From JAFMJV01 sp963800275 (GTDB lineage: Bacteria > Chloroflexota > Limnocylindria > Limnocylindrales > CSP1-4), in NCBI GenBank assembly GCA_963800275.1, contig CAWDAI010000014.1, positions 124,001 through 188,000 of the forward strand: 64,000 nt of DNA. The letters are read 5' to 3'. Position numbers and translations under genes: made by a program. The notes beneath the pieces are model-generated. The model had not been told where the DNA came from. It was given only the letters and a program-made list of their open reading frames with translations, and did not search any database. Shown here one piece after another: positions 28,939-40,296 of the stretch (position 1 is its first letter; every line of letters starts with the position of its first letter).

Positions 28939-28995
28939 GCTGCAGCGGCCGGTCGGGGCATGGCCGCGGCAGCCGAGGCAGATGGGAGAGGCGGC

Positions 28996-30549
28996 GTGAG
29001 CGACAACCGGGCGCAGATCGAGCGCCTGCATCAGCTGCGGGAGCAGGCCCACCTCGGTGGTGGCCAGGCCCGTATCGACCAGCAGCACGCCAAGGGCAAG
29101 CTGACCGCTCGCGAGCGGCTGGAGCTGCTGCTTGACCCGGACACCTTCGTCGAGTTCGACGCCTTCGTCACGCACCGCTCGTACGACTTCGGACTTGACG
29201 AGCAGCGGATCCTCGGCGACGGCGTGGTCACCGGGCACGGCCAGATCGACGGCCGGACCGTGTTCGTCTTCAGCCAGGACTTCACCGTCTTCGGCGGCTC
29301 CCTGAGCGAGGCCCACGCGGAGAAGATCTGCAAGATCATGGACCTCGCGGTGAAGGTCGGTGCGCCGGTCATCGGCCTCAACGACAGCGGTGGCGCTCGC
29401 ATCCAGGAGGGCGTGGTCTCGCTCGGCGGCTACGCCGACATCTTCCTGCGCAACACCATGGCCAGCGGCGTGATCCCCCAGATCTCGCTGATCATGGGCC
29501 CGTGTGCGGGCGGCGCCGTCTACTCCCCGGCCATCACCGACTTCACGCTCATGGTCGAGGGCACCTCCTTCATGTTCGTGACCGGGCCGGACGTGGTCAA
29601 GACGGTCACGCACGAGGCCGTGGACCGTGAGCACCTCGGGGGCGCCTCGGTGCACACCTCGATCAGCGGGGTGGCCCACCACGCGGCCCCCGACGAGGGG
29701 TCCGTGCTGGCCACCGCGCGCCGGCTGCTGGGCCACCTGCCCCAGAACAACACCACCACCGCGCCCTGCCTGGCGGCCAGCGATCCGCGCGACCGGCGCG
29801 ACGAGGCGCTCGACGACGTCATCCCCGAGTCGCCCGCGCAGCCCTACGACATGCACGAGGTCATCGACCGCATCGTGGATGACGGCGAGTTCCTCGAGCT
29901 GCAGCCGGCCTGGGCGGCCAACCTCATCGTCGGCTTCGCCCGCTTCGACGGCCGGTCGGTGGGGATCGTGGCCCAGCAGCCGGCGGTGCTCGCAGGCGCG
30001 CTGGACATCGACGCCTCGGACAAGGCCGCCCGCTTCGTGCGCACCTGCGATGCCTTCAACGTGCCCCTCCTGACCATCGAGGACGTGCCCGGCTTCCTGC
30101 CCGGTGTGGCCCAGGAGCACGGCGGCATCATCCGCCACGGAGCCAAGCTGCTCTACGCTTACTGCGAGGCCACCGTGCCCAAGGTCACCGTCATCACGCG
30201 CAAGGCCTACGGGGGCGCCTACGACGTCATGAGCAGCAAGCACGTCCGCGGCGACGTCAACCTGGCCTGGCCCACGGCGCGCATCGCGGTCATGGGTCCC
30301 GCCGGCGCGGTCAGCATCATCTTCCGCGACGAGCTGGCCGAGGCCGATGACAGGGAAGCCGAGCGCGCCCGCCTGACCCACGAGTACGAGGAGCGCTTCG
30401 CCAACCCCTACGTCGCGGCCGGCCGAGGCTACCTCGACGACATCATCGTGCCCTCAGAGACGCGGCCGCGGGTCATCGCCGCCTTCGAGATGCTGCAGGG
30501 CAAGCGTGATGAAAACCCGCGGCGCAAGCACGGCAACATCCCCCTGTGA
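28996..30549 (+). CDS. Acyl-CoA (propionyl-CoA) carboxylase, carboxyltransferase beta subunit
   Basis: 517 residues from GTG 28996 (GGGAGAGG upstream). The family features are evident: KGKLTARERLELLLD, DFTVFGGSLSEAHAEKI, GLNDSGGARIQEG, GPCAGGAVYSPA in the N-lobe and IEDVPGFLPG, KVTVITRKAYGGAYDVM, GPAGAVSI in the C-lobe. The length and motifs match PccB/AccD5-type subunits, which carboxylate propionyl-CoA or acetyl-CoA from carboxybiotin. It heads an operon with biotin carboxylase, biotin carrier, mutase and epimerase, which favours propionyl-CoA as substrate. Confidence 0.92.
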   Translation: MSDNRAQIERLHQLREQAHLGGGQARIDQQHAKGKLTARERLELLLDPDTFVEFDAFVTHRSYDFGLDEQRILGDGVVTGHGQIDGRTVFVFSQDFTVFGGSLSEAHAEKICKIMDLAVKVGAPVIGLNDSGGARIQEGVVSLGGYADIFLRNTMASGVIPQISLIMGPCAGGAVYSPAITDFTLMVEGTSFMFVTGPDVVKTVTHEAVDREHLGGASVHTSISGVAHHAAPDEGSVLATARRLLGHLPQNNTTTAPCLAASDPRDRRDEALDDVIPESPAQPYDMHEVIDRIVDDGEFLELQPAWAANLIVGFARFDGRSVGIVAQQPAVLAGALDIDASDKAARFVRTCDAFNVPLLTIEDVPGFLPGVAQEHGGIIRHGAKLLYAYCEATVPKVTVITRKAYGGAYDVMSSKHVRGDVNLAWPTARIAVMGPAGAVSIIFRDELAEADDREAERARLTHEYEERFANPYVAAGRGYLDDIIVPSETRPRVIAAFEMLQGKRDENPRRKHGNIPL

Positions 30550-30550
30550 G

Positions 30551-30572
30551 GCCGTCTTTGCGTAAAGACGGC
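30551..30572 (+). terminator. Hairpin in the gap between carboxyltransferase and biotin carboxylase genes
   Basis: GCCGTCTTT (30551-30559) and AAAGACGGC (30564-30572) form a perfect 9-bp stem with loop GCGT directly after the stop codon. No T-tract follows, so it may be an attenuator or an RNA processing or stability element rather than a full terminator, since the next genes belong to the same pathway. Confidence 0.5.
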
Positions 30573-30583
30573 TGGGTCTGCGG

Positions 30584-32131
30584 ATGGCGCCACCCGTGAC
30601 GGTCGAGCCCCCCTTCCGCCGGCTGCTGGTGGCCAACCGCGGTGAGATCGCGGTGCGCATCGGCCGCACCTGCCGGGACCTGGGGATCGAGACGGTGGCG
30701 GTCTATTCCGACGCGGACGCGGAAGCGCTCCACGTGCGCCTTGCCGACCAGGCCGTGCGCCTCGGCCCGCCGCCCGCCGCCGAGTCCTACCTGCGCGGCG
30801 AGGTCATCGTGGAGGCGGCGCTCGCGAGCGGTGCGGAGGCGGTCCACCCGGGTTACGGGTTCCTCTCGGAGCAGGCGGCCTTCGGGGCGGCGGTGGAGGG
30901 GGCCGGGCTGGCCTTCGTGGGACCGACCCCGGCCACGCTGGCGGGGCTGGGTGACAAGATCGAGGCGCGCCGGACCGCCCTGGCCGCGGGGGTGCCGGTG
31001 GTGCCCGGCACGGACGAGCCCCTGCCGGTCGGCGAGGCCGGCGCGGCGGCTCGGATCGAAGCGGCCGCCAGGGAGGTCGGCTACCCGCTGCTCATCAAGG
31101 CTGCCGCCGGCGGCGGTGGGCGCGGCATGCGCCGGGTGGACGCGCCGGCCGAGCTGGTCGAGGCGGTGGCGGCCGCGGTGCGCGAGGCGGAGGGCTCCTT
31201 CGGCCGTGGCGAGGTCTACCTGGAGCGGCTCATCGAGGGTGGTCGCCACGTCGAGGTGCAGCTCCTCGGCGATGCGGCCGGACAGGTGGTCGCGCTGGGC
31301 GAACGCGACTGCTCCGCCCAACGCCGCCACCAGAAGCTGGTAGAGGAGGCGCCAGCGCCGGGGCTGACCCGGGCCCAGCGCGAGGCGCTCCACGGGCTGG
31401 CGGTGTCGGTGGCGCGGGAGGTGGGGCTGCGCAACGCGGCCACGGCCGAGTTCCTCTACGCACCCGATGGGTCGTTCTACTTCCTCGAGGTCAACGCCCG
31501 GCTGCAGGTCGAGCACGGGGTCACCGAGCTGGTCAGCGGCCTCGACCTGGTGCGTGAGCAGATCCTCATCGCCGCCGGTGCCCCGCTCTCCGCAGCGGTG
31601 CTCGAGGCGGCCGCCCGCGCAGCTCGGCCGGAGCGTTGCGCGCTGGAGCTGCGCATCAGCGCGGAGGACCCCGGGCGCGCTTTCCTGCCGGTGCCCGGGA
31701 CGATCACTCGCTGGCGTGAGCCAGCCGGGGCGGGCGTGCGCGTCGATTCGGGCGTGGAGGAAGGCTGGCGGGTGCCGGCCGACTACGACCCCCTGCTGTC
31801 CAAGGTGCTGGTGGCCGCGCCCGATCGCGAGGGCGCCCTGGCCCGTGCCCGCCGGGCGATCGACGAGTTCGAGGCCGGCGGGGTGCAGACGACATTGCCG
31901 TTCCACGCCTGGCTGCTGCGGCAGCCGGTCTTCCTCGAGGGCCAGCTGCGCACGGACACGGTCGAGCGGGAGTGGGCGCCCGAGCCGCTCCGCGAGGCGG
32001 CTGCCGAGCGCGCCGCCGACGCGGTCGCTCGCTACCTGGCTGCGCTCGACCGGCGGTCGGCCACGGCTGGCGCGACCGAGCCGCCATGCGTCGATCCCGC
32101 TCGCGGCTGGCGGCCGGAGCCGTGGACGTGA
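30584..32131 (+). CDS. Biotin carboxylase subunit of acyl-CoA carboxylase
   Basis: 515 residues from ATG 30584 (GTG 30596 is an alternative; no strong ribosome site). Biotin carboxylase domains are all visible: RRLLVANRGEIAVRI, HPGYGFLSEQA, GDKIEARR, ATP-grasp glycine loop AAAGGGGRGMRRV, EVQLLGD, GERDCSAQRRHQKLVEEAPA and the C-terminal domain. The catalytic strand reads EVNARLQVEHGVTE, where most relatives have Pro after EVEH; the Glu, Asn and Arg are kept. It carboxylates biotin with ATP and bicarbonate. The end overlaps the carrier gene by 4 nt (GTGA). Confidence 0.92.
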   Translation: MAPPVTVEPPFRRLLVANRGEIAVRIGRTCRDLGIETVAVYSDADAEALHVRLADQAVRLGPPPAAESYLRGEVIVEAALASGAEAVHPGYGFLSEQAAFGAAVEGAGLAFVGPTPATLAGLGDKIEARRTALAAGVPVVPGTDEPLPVGEAGAAARIEAAAREVGYPLLIKAAAGGGGRGMRRVDAPAELVEAVAAAVREAEGSFGRGEVYLERLIEGGRHVEVQLLGDAAGQVVALGERDCSAQRRHQKLVEEAPAPGLTRAQREALHGLAVSVAREVGLRNAATAEFLYAPDGSFYFLEVNARLQVEHGVTELVSGLDLVREQILIAAGAPLSAAVLEAAARAARPERCALELRISAEDPGRAFLPVPGTITRWREPAGAGVRVDSGVEEGWRVPADYDPLLSKVLVAAPDREGALARARRAIDEFEAGGVQTTLPFHAWLLRQPVFLEGQLRTDTVEREWAPEPLREAAAERAADAVARYLAALDRRSATAGATEPPCVDPARGWRPEPWT

Positions 32132-32619
32132 GCGACCACCGCGAACACCGCGGCCACTACCGCATGCACGTCGAGGGGCTCGCCGATGGCCACGTCCATC
32201 GTGATCCCGCCGAGCTGGCCCCGCCGACCGGCCGTGGCCCGGAGGTGCGGCCGCTCCGGCGTTCGGCAGCGGACCGCGCCGCCGGCGTCCATCGCTTCGA
32301 GACGACCGTGGCAGGCTGGGCCTTCGTGGTGGCGGTGGAGGACGAGTCGCGCGCGCTGCTGCGGGAGAAAGCCGGCCAGGGTGCGGCGGCGGGGGCGACC
32401 CGGAAGGCGGCCGTGGTGCGGGCGCAGATCCCGGGTCGCGTGGTCCGCCTGTGGGCGAGCGAGGGTGATACCGTCGAGGCCGGGCAGCGCCTGCTCACCA
32501 TCGAGGCCATGAAGATGGAGAACGAGGTGCGCGCACCGCGTGCCGGGACGGTCGAGTCGGTCCGGGTCGCGGCAGACAGCAGCGTGGAGCTCGGTGACGA
32601 GCTCCTGACAGTGAGGTAG
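32128..32619 (+). CDS. Biotin carboxyl carrier protein
   Basis: 163 residues from GTG 32128 in the GTGA overlap with the carboxylase stop. The last 70 residues form the biotinyl domain: VRAQIPGRVVRLWASEGDTVEAGQ in parts, then EAMKMENEV with the biotinylated Lys. The first ~90 residues (VSDHREHRGHYRMHVEG..., HRFETTVAGWAFVVAVE) resemble the BT-like linking region of split acyl-CoA carboxylases. It carries carboxybiotin between the carboxylase and the carboxyltransferase. Confidence 0.92.
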   Translation: MSDHREHRGHYRMHVEGLADGHVHRDPAELAPPTGRGPEVRPLRRSAADRAAGVHRFETTVAGWAFVVAVEDESRALLREKAGQGAAAGATRKAAVVRAQIPGRVVRLWASEGDTVEAGQRLLTIEAMKMENEVRAPRAGTVESVRVAADSSVELGDELLTVR

Positions 32620-32621
32620 CG

Positions 32622-34281
<1,660 letters not shown>

Positions 34282-34303
34282 CTCACCGAGTCCGGGAGGA
34301 ACC

Positions 34304-34774
34304 ATGGTCGAGGTCGCAGGTCGCACGTTCAGCCGGGTCCATCACGTGGCCTATATCGTGCGCGACATCGAGCGCTCGCTGGCCTTCTACCGTGACACGC
34401 TCGGGCTGCCGGTGGGCCTGGTCCTGCCGATCGCGTCCGACGAGGTCATCGTGGCCTTCCTGGAAGTGGGGGAGACCAAGATCGAGCTGGTGCAGCCGAC
34501 CTCGGACACGACGGGCGTGGCCCGCTTCCTGGACCAGAAAGGGGAGGGCTTCCACCACGTCTGCTTCGAGACACCCGACGTGGACGCGACCCTCGCCGAC
34601 CTCGCGTCACGTGGCATCGAGATCATCGACGAGCAGGCGCGCAAAGGCGCTGAGGGGCCGGTGGCCTTCATCCACCCGCGTTCCTGCAACGGCGTGCTGA
34701 CAGAGCTCATCGAGGCACCGGGCGGCCCGGCCTGGGATCGGCTCGGCTACGAGGGCGACCCGCTCGCGCGTTAG
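34304..34774 (+). CDS. mce: Methylmalonyl-CoA epimerase
   Basis: 156 residues from ATG 34304 with GGAGG 5 nt upstream. It is a vicinal-oxygen-chelate protein: FSRVHHVAYIVRDIERSLAFY near the start, VAFLEVGETKIELVQP, GFHHVCFETPD and VLTELIEAP, which give the metal ligands His, Gln/Glu, His and Glu of the family. It interconverts (2S)- and (2R)-methylmalonyl-CoA for the mutase just upstream. Its stop overlaps the convergent tetR stop by 3 nt. Confidence 0.93.
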   Translation: MVEVAGRTFSRVHHVAYIVRDIERSLAFYRDTLGLPVGLVLPIASDEVIVAFLEVGETKIELVQPTSDTTGVARFLDQKGEGFHHVCFETPDVDATLADLASRGIEIIDEQARKGAEGPVAFIHPRSCNGVLTELIEAPGGPAWDRLGYEGDPLAR

Positions 34775-35376
34775 CCCGACGTCTCGGTCCAGTCATCGTC
34801 GAGGTAGTGGGCGATGACGGGCGCGAAGGCGCGCACGACCACTTCTGGGGGGGTCGAGGCCAGCGGCTCCAGAGCCACCACGTAGCGAGCCATGGCCAGG
34901 CCCACGAAGCTCGAACCGATGAGGCCGGCGCGGAGCAGCGGCTGATCGCGGGCGATGCGTGCGGTCAGGGGCACGAGCGCCTCCTGGGTGAGCATCTCGC
35001 GGATGATGGCCGCCGCCTCCGGCTCGGTCGCCGCGGCGCGGATCACGGCCAGCGCGCGCTGCCGCGTCTCGGGGTCTTCGAGGATGCCGATGAGCGCGCG
35101 CGCGACACCTTCGGCGACCTCGGTCGCCTCGTTGGCGAAGACCTCGCTGATGAGGACGGCCGGATCGACCGGCAGGCGCACTGCGGCGCTGAACAGCTCG
35201 CGCTTGGAGCCGAAGTAGTGCAGCACCAGGCGTGGGTCCACGCCCGCCGCTGACCCGACACCGCGCAACGTGGTGGCCCGGTAGCCGAGGGTGCCGAACT
35301 GGTCGCGCGCCGTCTCGAGGATGGCCTCGCGCGTGTCGTCTCCCGCCGTCCTCGGCCCGCGCCGCCGGGCGTTCAT
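34771..35376 (-). CDS. TetR/AcrR-family transcriptional repressor
   Basis: 201 residues from ATG 35376, with AAGGTGGG upstream. The N-terminal helix-turn-helix is typical: REAILETARDQFGTLGYRATTLRGVGSAAGVDPRLVLHYFGSKRELF (given as consecutive family blocks: TxxxIAxxAGV-like and the YFxSKxxL helix). The ligand-binding half resembles the TetR_C group with LIGSSFVGLAMARYV and PPEVVVRAFAPVIAHYL. It is divergent from the MFS pump, 88 bp away, and is probably its repressor. Confidence 0.88.
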   Translation of the reverse strand: MNARRRGPRTAGDDTREAILETARDQFGTLGYRATTLRGVGSAAGVDPRLVLHYFGSKRELFSAAVRLPVDPAVLISEVFANEATEVAEGVARALIGILEDPETRQRALAVIRAAATEPEAAAIIREMLTQEALVPLTARIARDQPLLRAGLIGSSFVGLAMARYVVALEPLASTPPEVVVRAFAPVIAHYLDDDWTETSG

Positions 35377-35464
35377 CGATCCCACCTTCTCTCGCCGCTT
35401 GCCATTTCCACGAACGGAGAATAACATTTCACCAAGCGAAGAAATAGCGCCGAGGAATATGACC
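35377..35464. promoter_or_regulatory. Divergent tetR / MFS control region
   Basis: 88 bp that are clearly richer in A/T than the surroundings. ATTTC occurs twice (about 35405 and 35425) and CGCTTG ... CAAGCG forms a distant inverted pair (about 35398 and 35434). It should hold both promoters and the TetR operator, but no single clean palindrome stands out. Confidence 0.5.
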
Positions 35465-36985
35465 ATGACCGACCACGCGAATGGGCCAGCGGAGCTGAGC
35501 GTCCGCCAACAGCGGCTGGTGCTGGCCACCGTGGGCCTGGCCCTGATGGCCGTGGTCAGCGCGGTGTCGGGCCTGATGGTGGCGCTGCCCAGCATCGCGC
35601 GTGACACCGGCGCCAGCCAGACCGAGATGACCTGGATCGTGGATGCCTACACGGTGGTCTTCGCCGGCCTGCTGCTCTTCGTGGGCGCGCTCGGCGATCG
35701 CTACGGCCGGCGCCTGCTGCTGACGATCGGCCTGGTCGTCTTCGGTCTGTCCGCCGCCTTCGGCTTCTTCGTGACCGATCCCACGCAACTCATCCTGGCG
35801 CGGATGGCCATGGGCGTCGGCGCGGCCGCGATCATGCCCACCACGCTCTCGGTCATCACCACCTCGTTCCCGGAGGAGGAGCGTCCCCGCGCCATCGGCT
35901 TCTGGGTCGGCGTGGCGGGTGGCGGGGCGATCATCGGCCTCTTCGTGACGGCACTGCTGCTGGAGTGGTTCAGCTGGTCTTCCTTCTTCGCGCTCAACGT
36001 GGGCTTTGCGGTCGTGGCGCTGGTCGGCACGCGGCTGTTCGTGCCGCCGTCGGTGGATCGCGAGCCACCAGCGCTGGACTTCGTCGGCGGGACCCTCTCG
36101 CTGGTGGCGGTCGCGGCCTTCGTGTTCGGGGTCATCGAGGGACCCGAGCGCGGCTGGGACGATCCTCTGACCCTCGGTGGGCTGATCCTGGGGATCGTCG
36201 GGGCGATCGCCTTCATCGCCTGGGAGTGGCGCCGCGAGCAGCCGCTGCTGGACCCACGCCTCTTCGGCAACCGCGGTTTCAGTGCCGGTACGCTCACCGT
36301 CACGGTCCAGTTCCTGTCGGCCTTCGGCTTCTTCTTCGTGGCCCTCCAGTATCTCCAGTACGTGACCGGGCGGACGCCGCTGGAGGCGGCCATCGCCATG
36401 CTGCCGATGCCGCTGGTGCTGGTGCCCACCGCCCGCCGCGCGCCCCACATCGCGCAGCGGATCGGCTTCCGGCGCACGGGGCCAGTGGGCCTGGTCGCCA
36501 TGGCCGTGGGGTTCCTCGTGCTCAGTGGGCTGCAGGTCGACTCGTCCTACTGGCATTTCCTGCTGGGCCTGGTCCTCTTCGCCTTCGGCATGGGCTTCGC
36601 GGGCACGCCTGCGACCACCGCCATCACGGCCTCGCTGCCGATGTCCAAGCAGGGCGTGGCCTCCGCGGTCAACGACACCTCGCGCGAGCTGGGCAGCGCC
36701 CTGGGCATCGCCATCCTCGGCAGCCTCCTCAACCAGGCCTATCGCGACGGCATGGCCGAGGCGGTCGTGGGCTTGCCGGCGCAGATCGCGGAGCGGGTGC
36801 TGGGCTCGGTCGCCTTCACCGCGGCACCGGAGCTGGCCTCCTTCGGCGAGCGGGGGCAGCAACTGGCCGCCGCCGGTCGGGCAGCGTTCGTCGATGGTGT
36901 GAGTGCGGCCTTCATCGTGGCCGTGCTCGTCCTCGTGGTCGGCGCGGTGGCGGTGGCCCTGGTGGCGCCCGCGCGGGAGCCCTAG
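35465..36985 (+). CDS. MFS drug transporter (DHA2, 14-helix type)
   Basis: 506 residues. ATG 35465 has AGGA 8 nt upstream; ATG 35459 is an alternative. The first loop motif GALGDRYGRRLLL (motif A, DRxGRR) and helix-5 region (VGVAGGGAIIGLFVTALLL, a relaxed motif C) are visible. The predicted helix number is about 14, as in EmrB/QacA-like H+ antiporters. Likely function is efflux of drugs or organic toxins. It is divergent from the tetR gene and ends 4 nt inside the DUF1801 stop (CTAG overlap). Confidence 0.9.
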   Translation: MTDHANGPAELSVRQQRLVLATVGLALMAVVSAVSGLMVALPSIARDTGASQTEMTWIVDAYTVVFAGLLLFVGALGDRYGRRLLLTIGLVVFGLSAAFGFFVTDPTQLILARMAMGVGAAAIMPTTLSVITTSFPEEERPRAIGFWVGVAGGGAIIGLFVTALLLEWFSWSSFFALNVGFAVVALVGTRLFVPPSVDREPPALDFVGGTLSLVAVAAFVFGVIEGPERGWDDPLTLGGLILGIVGAIAFIAWEWRREQPLLDPRLFGNRGFSAGTLTVTVQFLSAFGFFFVALQYLQYVTGRTPLEAAIAMLPMPLVLVPTARRAPHIAQRIGFRRTGPVGLVAMAVGFLVLSGLQVDSSYWHFLLGLVLFAFGMGFAGTPATTAITASLPMSKQGVASAVNDTSRELGSALGIAILGSLLNQAYRDGMAEAVVGLPAQIAERVLGSVAFTAAPELASFGERGQQLAAAGRAAFVDGVSAAFIVAVLVLVVGAVAVALVAPAREP

Positions 36986-37440
36986 CCGACCGCCTTCTTC
37001 ACCAGCGCGGAGATGGCCGCCTCATCCTGTTTCGTGAGCCTGGTCAGCGCGAACGCCGTCGGCCACATGCCGCCTTCATCGAGGGCGGCAGCATCCTGAA
37101 AGCCGAAGGTGCAGTAGCGGGACTCGAACTTGGAGCCGGCCTGGAAGAAGCACACCACCTTGCCCTCGCGCGTGTAGGCAGGCATGCCGTACCAGGTGCG
37201 GGGCACGAGCTCCGGCGCCGCGGCCGTGACGAGGGCGTGGATCCGCTCGGCCAGGGCCCGCTCGCCCGCTGGCATCTCGGCGAACTTGGCCCGCACGTCG
37301 GCCTCGCCCTCCTCGCGCTTCCGGTTCGCACGCGCCTCGGCCTTGAGCTCCTTGGCCCGTTCCTTCATGGCTGCCTTCTCCGCGGCAGAGAACCCGCCGG
37401 CGGAGCCGCTGGACGTGCCTGAAGCCTTCCGGTCGCTCAT
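36982..37440 (-). CDS. DUF1801-domain protein
   Basis: 152 residues from ATG 37440. A charged helical N-terminus (AAMKERAKELKAEARANRKREEG) precedes the DUF1801 (YdhG-like) fold: YGMPAYTREGKVVCFFQAGSKF, YCTFGFQDAAALDEG and LTKQDEAAISALVKKAV. The function is unknown; relatives have been linked to iron or frataxin-like folds. It starts 3 nt after the stop of the PPOX gene and is probably cotranscribed with it. Confidence 0.85.
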   Translation of the reverse strand: MSDRKASGTSSGSAGGFSAAEKAAMKERAKELKAEARANRKREEGEADVRAKFAEMPAGERALAERIHALVTAAAPELVPRTWYGMPAYTREGKVVCFFQAGSKFESRYCTFGFQDAAALDEGGMWPTAFALTRLTKQDEAAISALVKKAVG

Positions 37441-37443
37441 CGC

Positions 37444-37896
37444 TCAACCTCCGCGGATACGGGTCGGATGGATCCGGATGGGCACCTCGAAATCGAGGGC
37501 CGTCTGGGTGAAATCCAGGCCCCAGTGGGCGTGGGGCTCGGTGTACTTGGCCCGATAGCGCTCGTGGACGTCGAGGGGTGGGATCGTCCGGTCGACCTCG
37601 GCCAGGCCTTCGATGATGAGCCAGTGGTCGCCGTACGGATCGGACTGCAGGTGGAACGAGACACGTGGCGAGTGCGCGATGTTGCGCAGCTTGGGCGTGT
37701 CCGGCTGGCTGTAGAAGAAGAGGTCCTCGCCGTCGCGGAGGAAGGAGATGGGCGACGACTGGACGCGGCCGTCCGGCGCCACCGTCGTCAGCCAGGCCAC
37801 GATGTCGTGCTCGAGGTGCTCACGCGCCCAGCTCGCGCCCGCGCCTGCCAGCGCTGTCGTCAGCAGTCCGTTGGCGGGAGCGTCGCCCTGGGTCAT
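37444..37896 (-). CDS. PPOX-class F420-dependent oxidoreductase (TIGR03667-like)
   Basis: 150 residues from ATG 37896. Split beta-barrel features: HDIVAWLTTVAPDGRVQSSPISFL, DLFFYSQPDTPKLRNIAHSPRVSFHLQ, WLIIEGLAEVDR and a C-terminal PIRIHPTRIRG, which match the TIGR03667 group of F420/FMN-binding proteins. These reduce small substrates with F420H2 or bind flavins. It follows sucD by 25 nt on the same strand, with no ribosome site, so it may be read with the sucCD operon. Confidence 0.85.
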   Translation of the reverse strand: MTQGDAPANGLLTTALAGAGASWAREHLEHDIVAWLTTVAPDGRVQSSPISFLRDGEDLFFYSQPDTPKLRNIAHSPRVSFHLQSDPYGDHWLIIEGLAEVDRTIPPLDVHERYRAKYTEPHAHWGLDFTQTALDFEVPIRIHPTRIRGG

Positions 37897-37921
37897 GCTC
37901 TGGTCCGGCCGGTCACGCTGC

Positions 37922-38806
37922 TCAGTCGGGCCTGACGCCGGCCTCGATGAGCATCTGCGGGATCTGCGTGGGCGACTCGGCCACGTGGATACCGGCCGCC
38001 TCGAGGGCCCTGATCTTGGCCTCCGCGGTGCCGCCGCTGCCGCTGATGATGGCGCCCGCGTGGCCCATGCGCCGGCCGGGCGGTGCGGTACGGCCCGCGA
38101 TGAAGGCGACCATGGGCGTGTCCGCCATGTGCTGCGCCTTCCACTCGGCGGCCGCCTCCTCGGCTCCGCCGCCGATCTCGCCGATGAGCACGACCGCGTC
38201 GGTCTCCGGGTCCGCCGCGAACAGCTGCAGCATGCTGATGAAGTCCGATCCGTTGACGGGGTCGCCACCGATGCCCACGCAGGTGGACTGGCCGATGCCG
38301 TTGTCGGTCATGGCCTGCACGACCTCGTAGGTGAGGGTGCCGGAGCGCGAGACGAGGCCCACCCGGCCCGGCCGGTGGATGGAGCCCGGGAATGATGCCG
38401 ACCTTGGCTTCACCGGGGGTCGTGGCACCGGGGCAGTTGGGGCCGATGAGGCGTGCCCCGCGAGCCTGCACCTCCGCGACCACGGGGATCATGTCCAGCG
38501 CGGGGATGTGCTCGGTGATGGCGAAGACCGTCTCGACCCCCGCGCCCACCGCCTCCATGATCGCGTCCGGCGCGGCGAAGGCGGGCACGAAGATGACGCT
38601 GGCGTTGGCGCCGGTGCTCTCGACGGCCTGGGCACACGTGTCGTAGACCGGCACCGCTCCGTCGAGGGCGGTCTGCCCGCCCTTGCCCGGGGTCACGCCG
38701 GCGACCACGTTGGTGCCGTAGGCCAGCATCTGCCCGGCGTGGAAGCCGCCCTCGCGGCCGGTGATGCCTTGCACGATGAGGCGGGTGTGCCTGTCGATGA
38801 GGATGC

Positions 38807-38810
<4 letters not shown>
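37922..38810 (-). CDS. sucD: Succinyl-CoA synthetase alpha subunit, frameshifted near 38387
   Basis: ATG 38810 overlaps the sucC stop by 4 nt (ATGA). The first part MSILIDRHTRLIVQGITGREG, FVPAFAAPDAIMEA and RLIGPNCPG is in one frame; after KVGIIPG the frame shifts to SIHRPGRVGLVSRSGTLTYEV, GIGGDPVNGSDF, LIGEIGG and AFIAGRTAPPGRRMGHAGAI with the active-site His. One extra base in CCCGGGCTCC (38383-38390) accounts for it. Both parts are fully conserved, so I consider the gene intact in the organism. It forms the nucleotide- and CoA-binding subunit of succinyl-CoA ligase in the TCA cycle. Confidence 0.88.
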
Positions 38811-39982
<1,172 letters not shown>

Positions 39983-40296
39983 GGTCGTCCCGCAGCATAC
40001 CGTGACGGCGGCGCCGCCGTGGCGCGAGCCCAGGGCCGGGTCCGTACCTTGAGCCTCCACGCGACAGCCCGCGCCCCGCCCGCGGCAGCGAGCATGGCGA
40101 TCCCATCGTTCTCGCGGCCCACGTCGTCGACCGGCTGTGCCAGGTGGCTGAGCGGATGGCTGCACGAAAGGTGGGGCGCTGGTGCGATACTTTGACTTGC
40201 AGTCCGATCGACACCGCCACGGGGAGCCGAAAGCGCAGTGATGCTGCCAGACCGCCGACCATTCGAGCTTCGCCGCACATTCGAGCTTCGCCGCCC
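39983..40296. promoter_or_regulatory. Divergent region between sucCD and sdhCAB
   Basis: 314 bp without a credible gene. It should hold promoters for both TCA-cycle operons. TATGCT on the minus strand (about 39994-39999) and GATACT on the plus strand (about 40185-40191) are -10 candidates. The last 36 bp before the sdhC ATG are a perfect tandem duplication (see next entry). Confidence 0.45.
40261..40296 (+). repeat. 18-bp tandem repeat directly before sdhC
   Basis: ATTCGAGCTTCGCCGCAC (40261-40278) is followed by a copy differing only at the last two positions (40279-40296), immediately before the ATG. There is no Shine-Dalgarno in it. It may be an operator, a leader structure or a chance duplication. 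Confidence 0.8.

Noticed and set aside
27604..30381. Minus-strand open frame of 925 codons across parA and the carboxyltransferase gene
   Set aside because: It runs antisense to the carboxyltransferase and out of frame through parA/parB; both real genes are well conserved.
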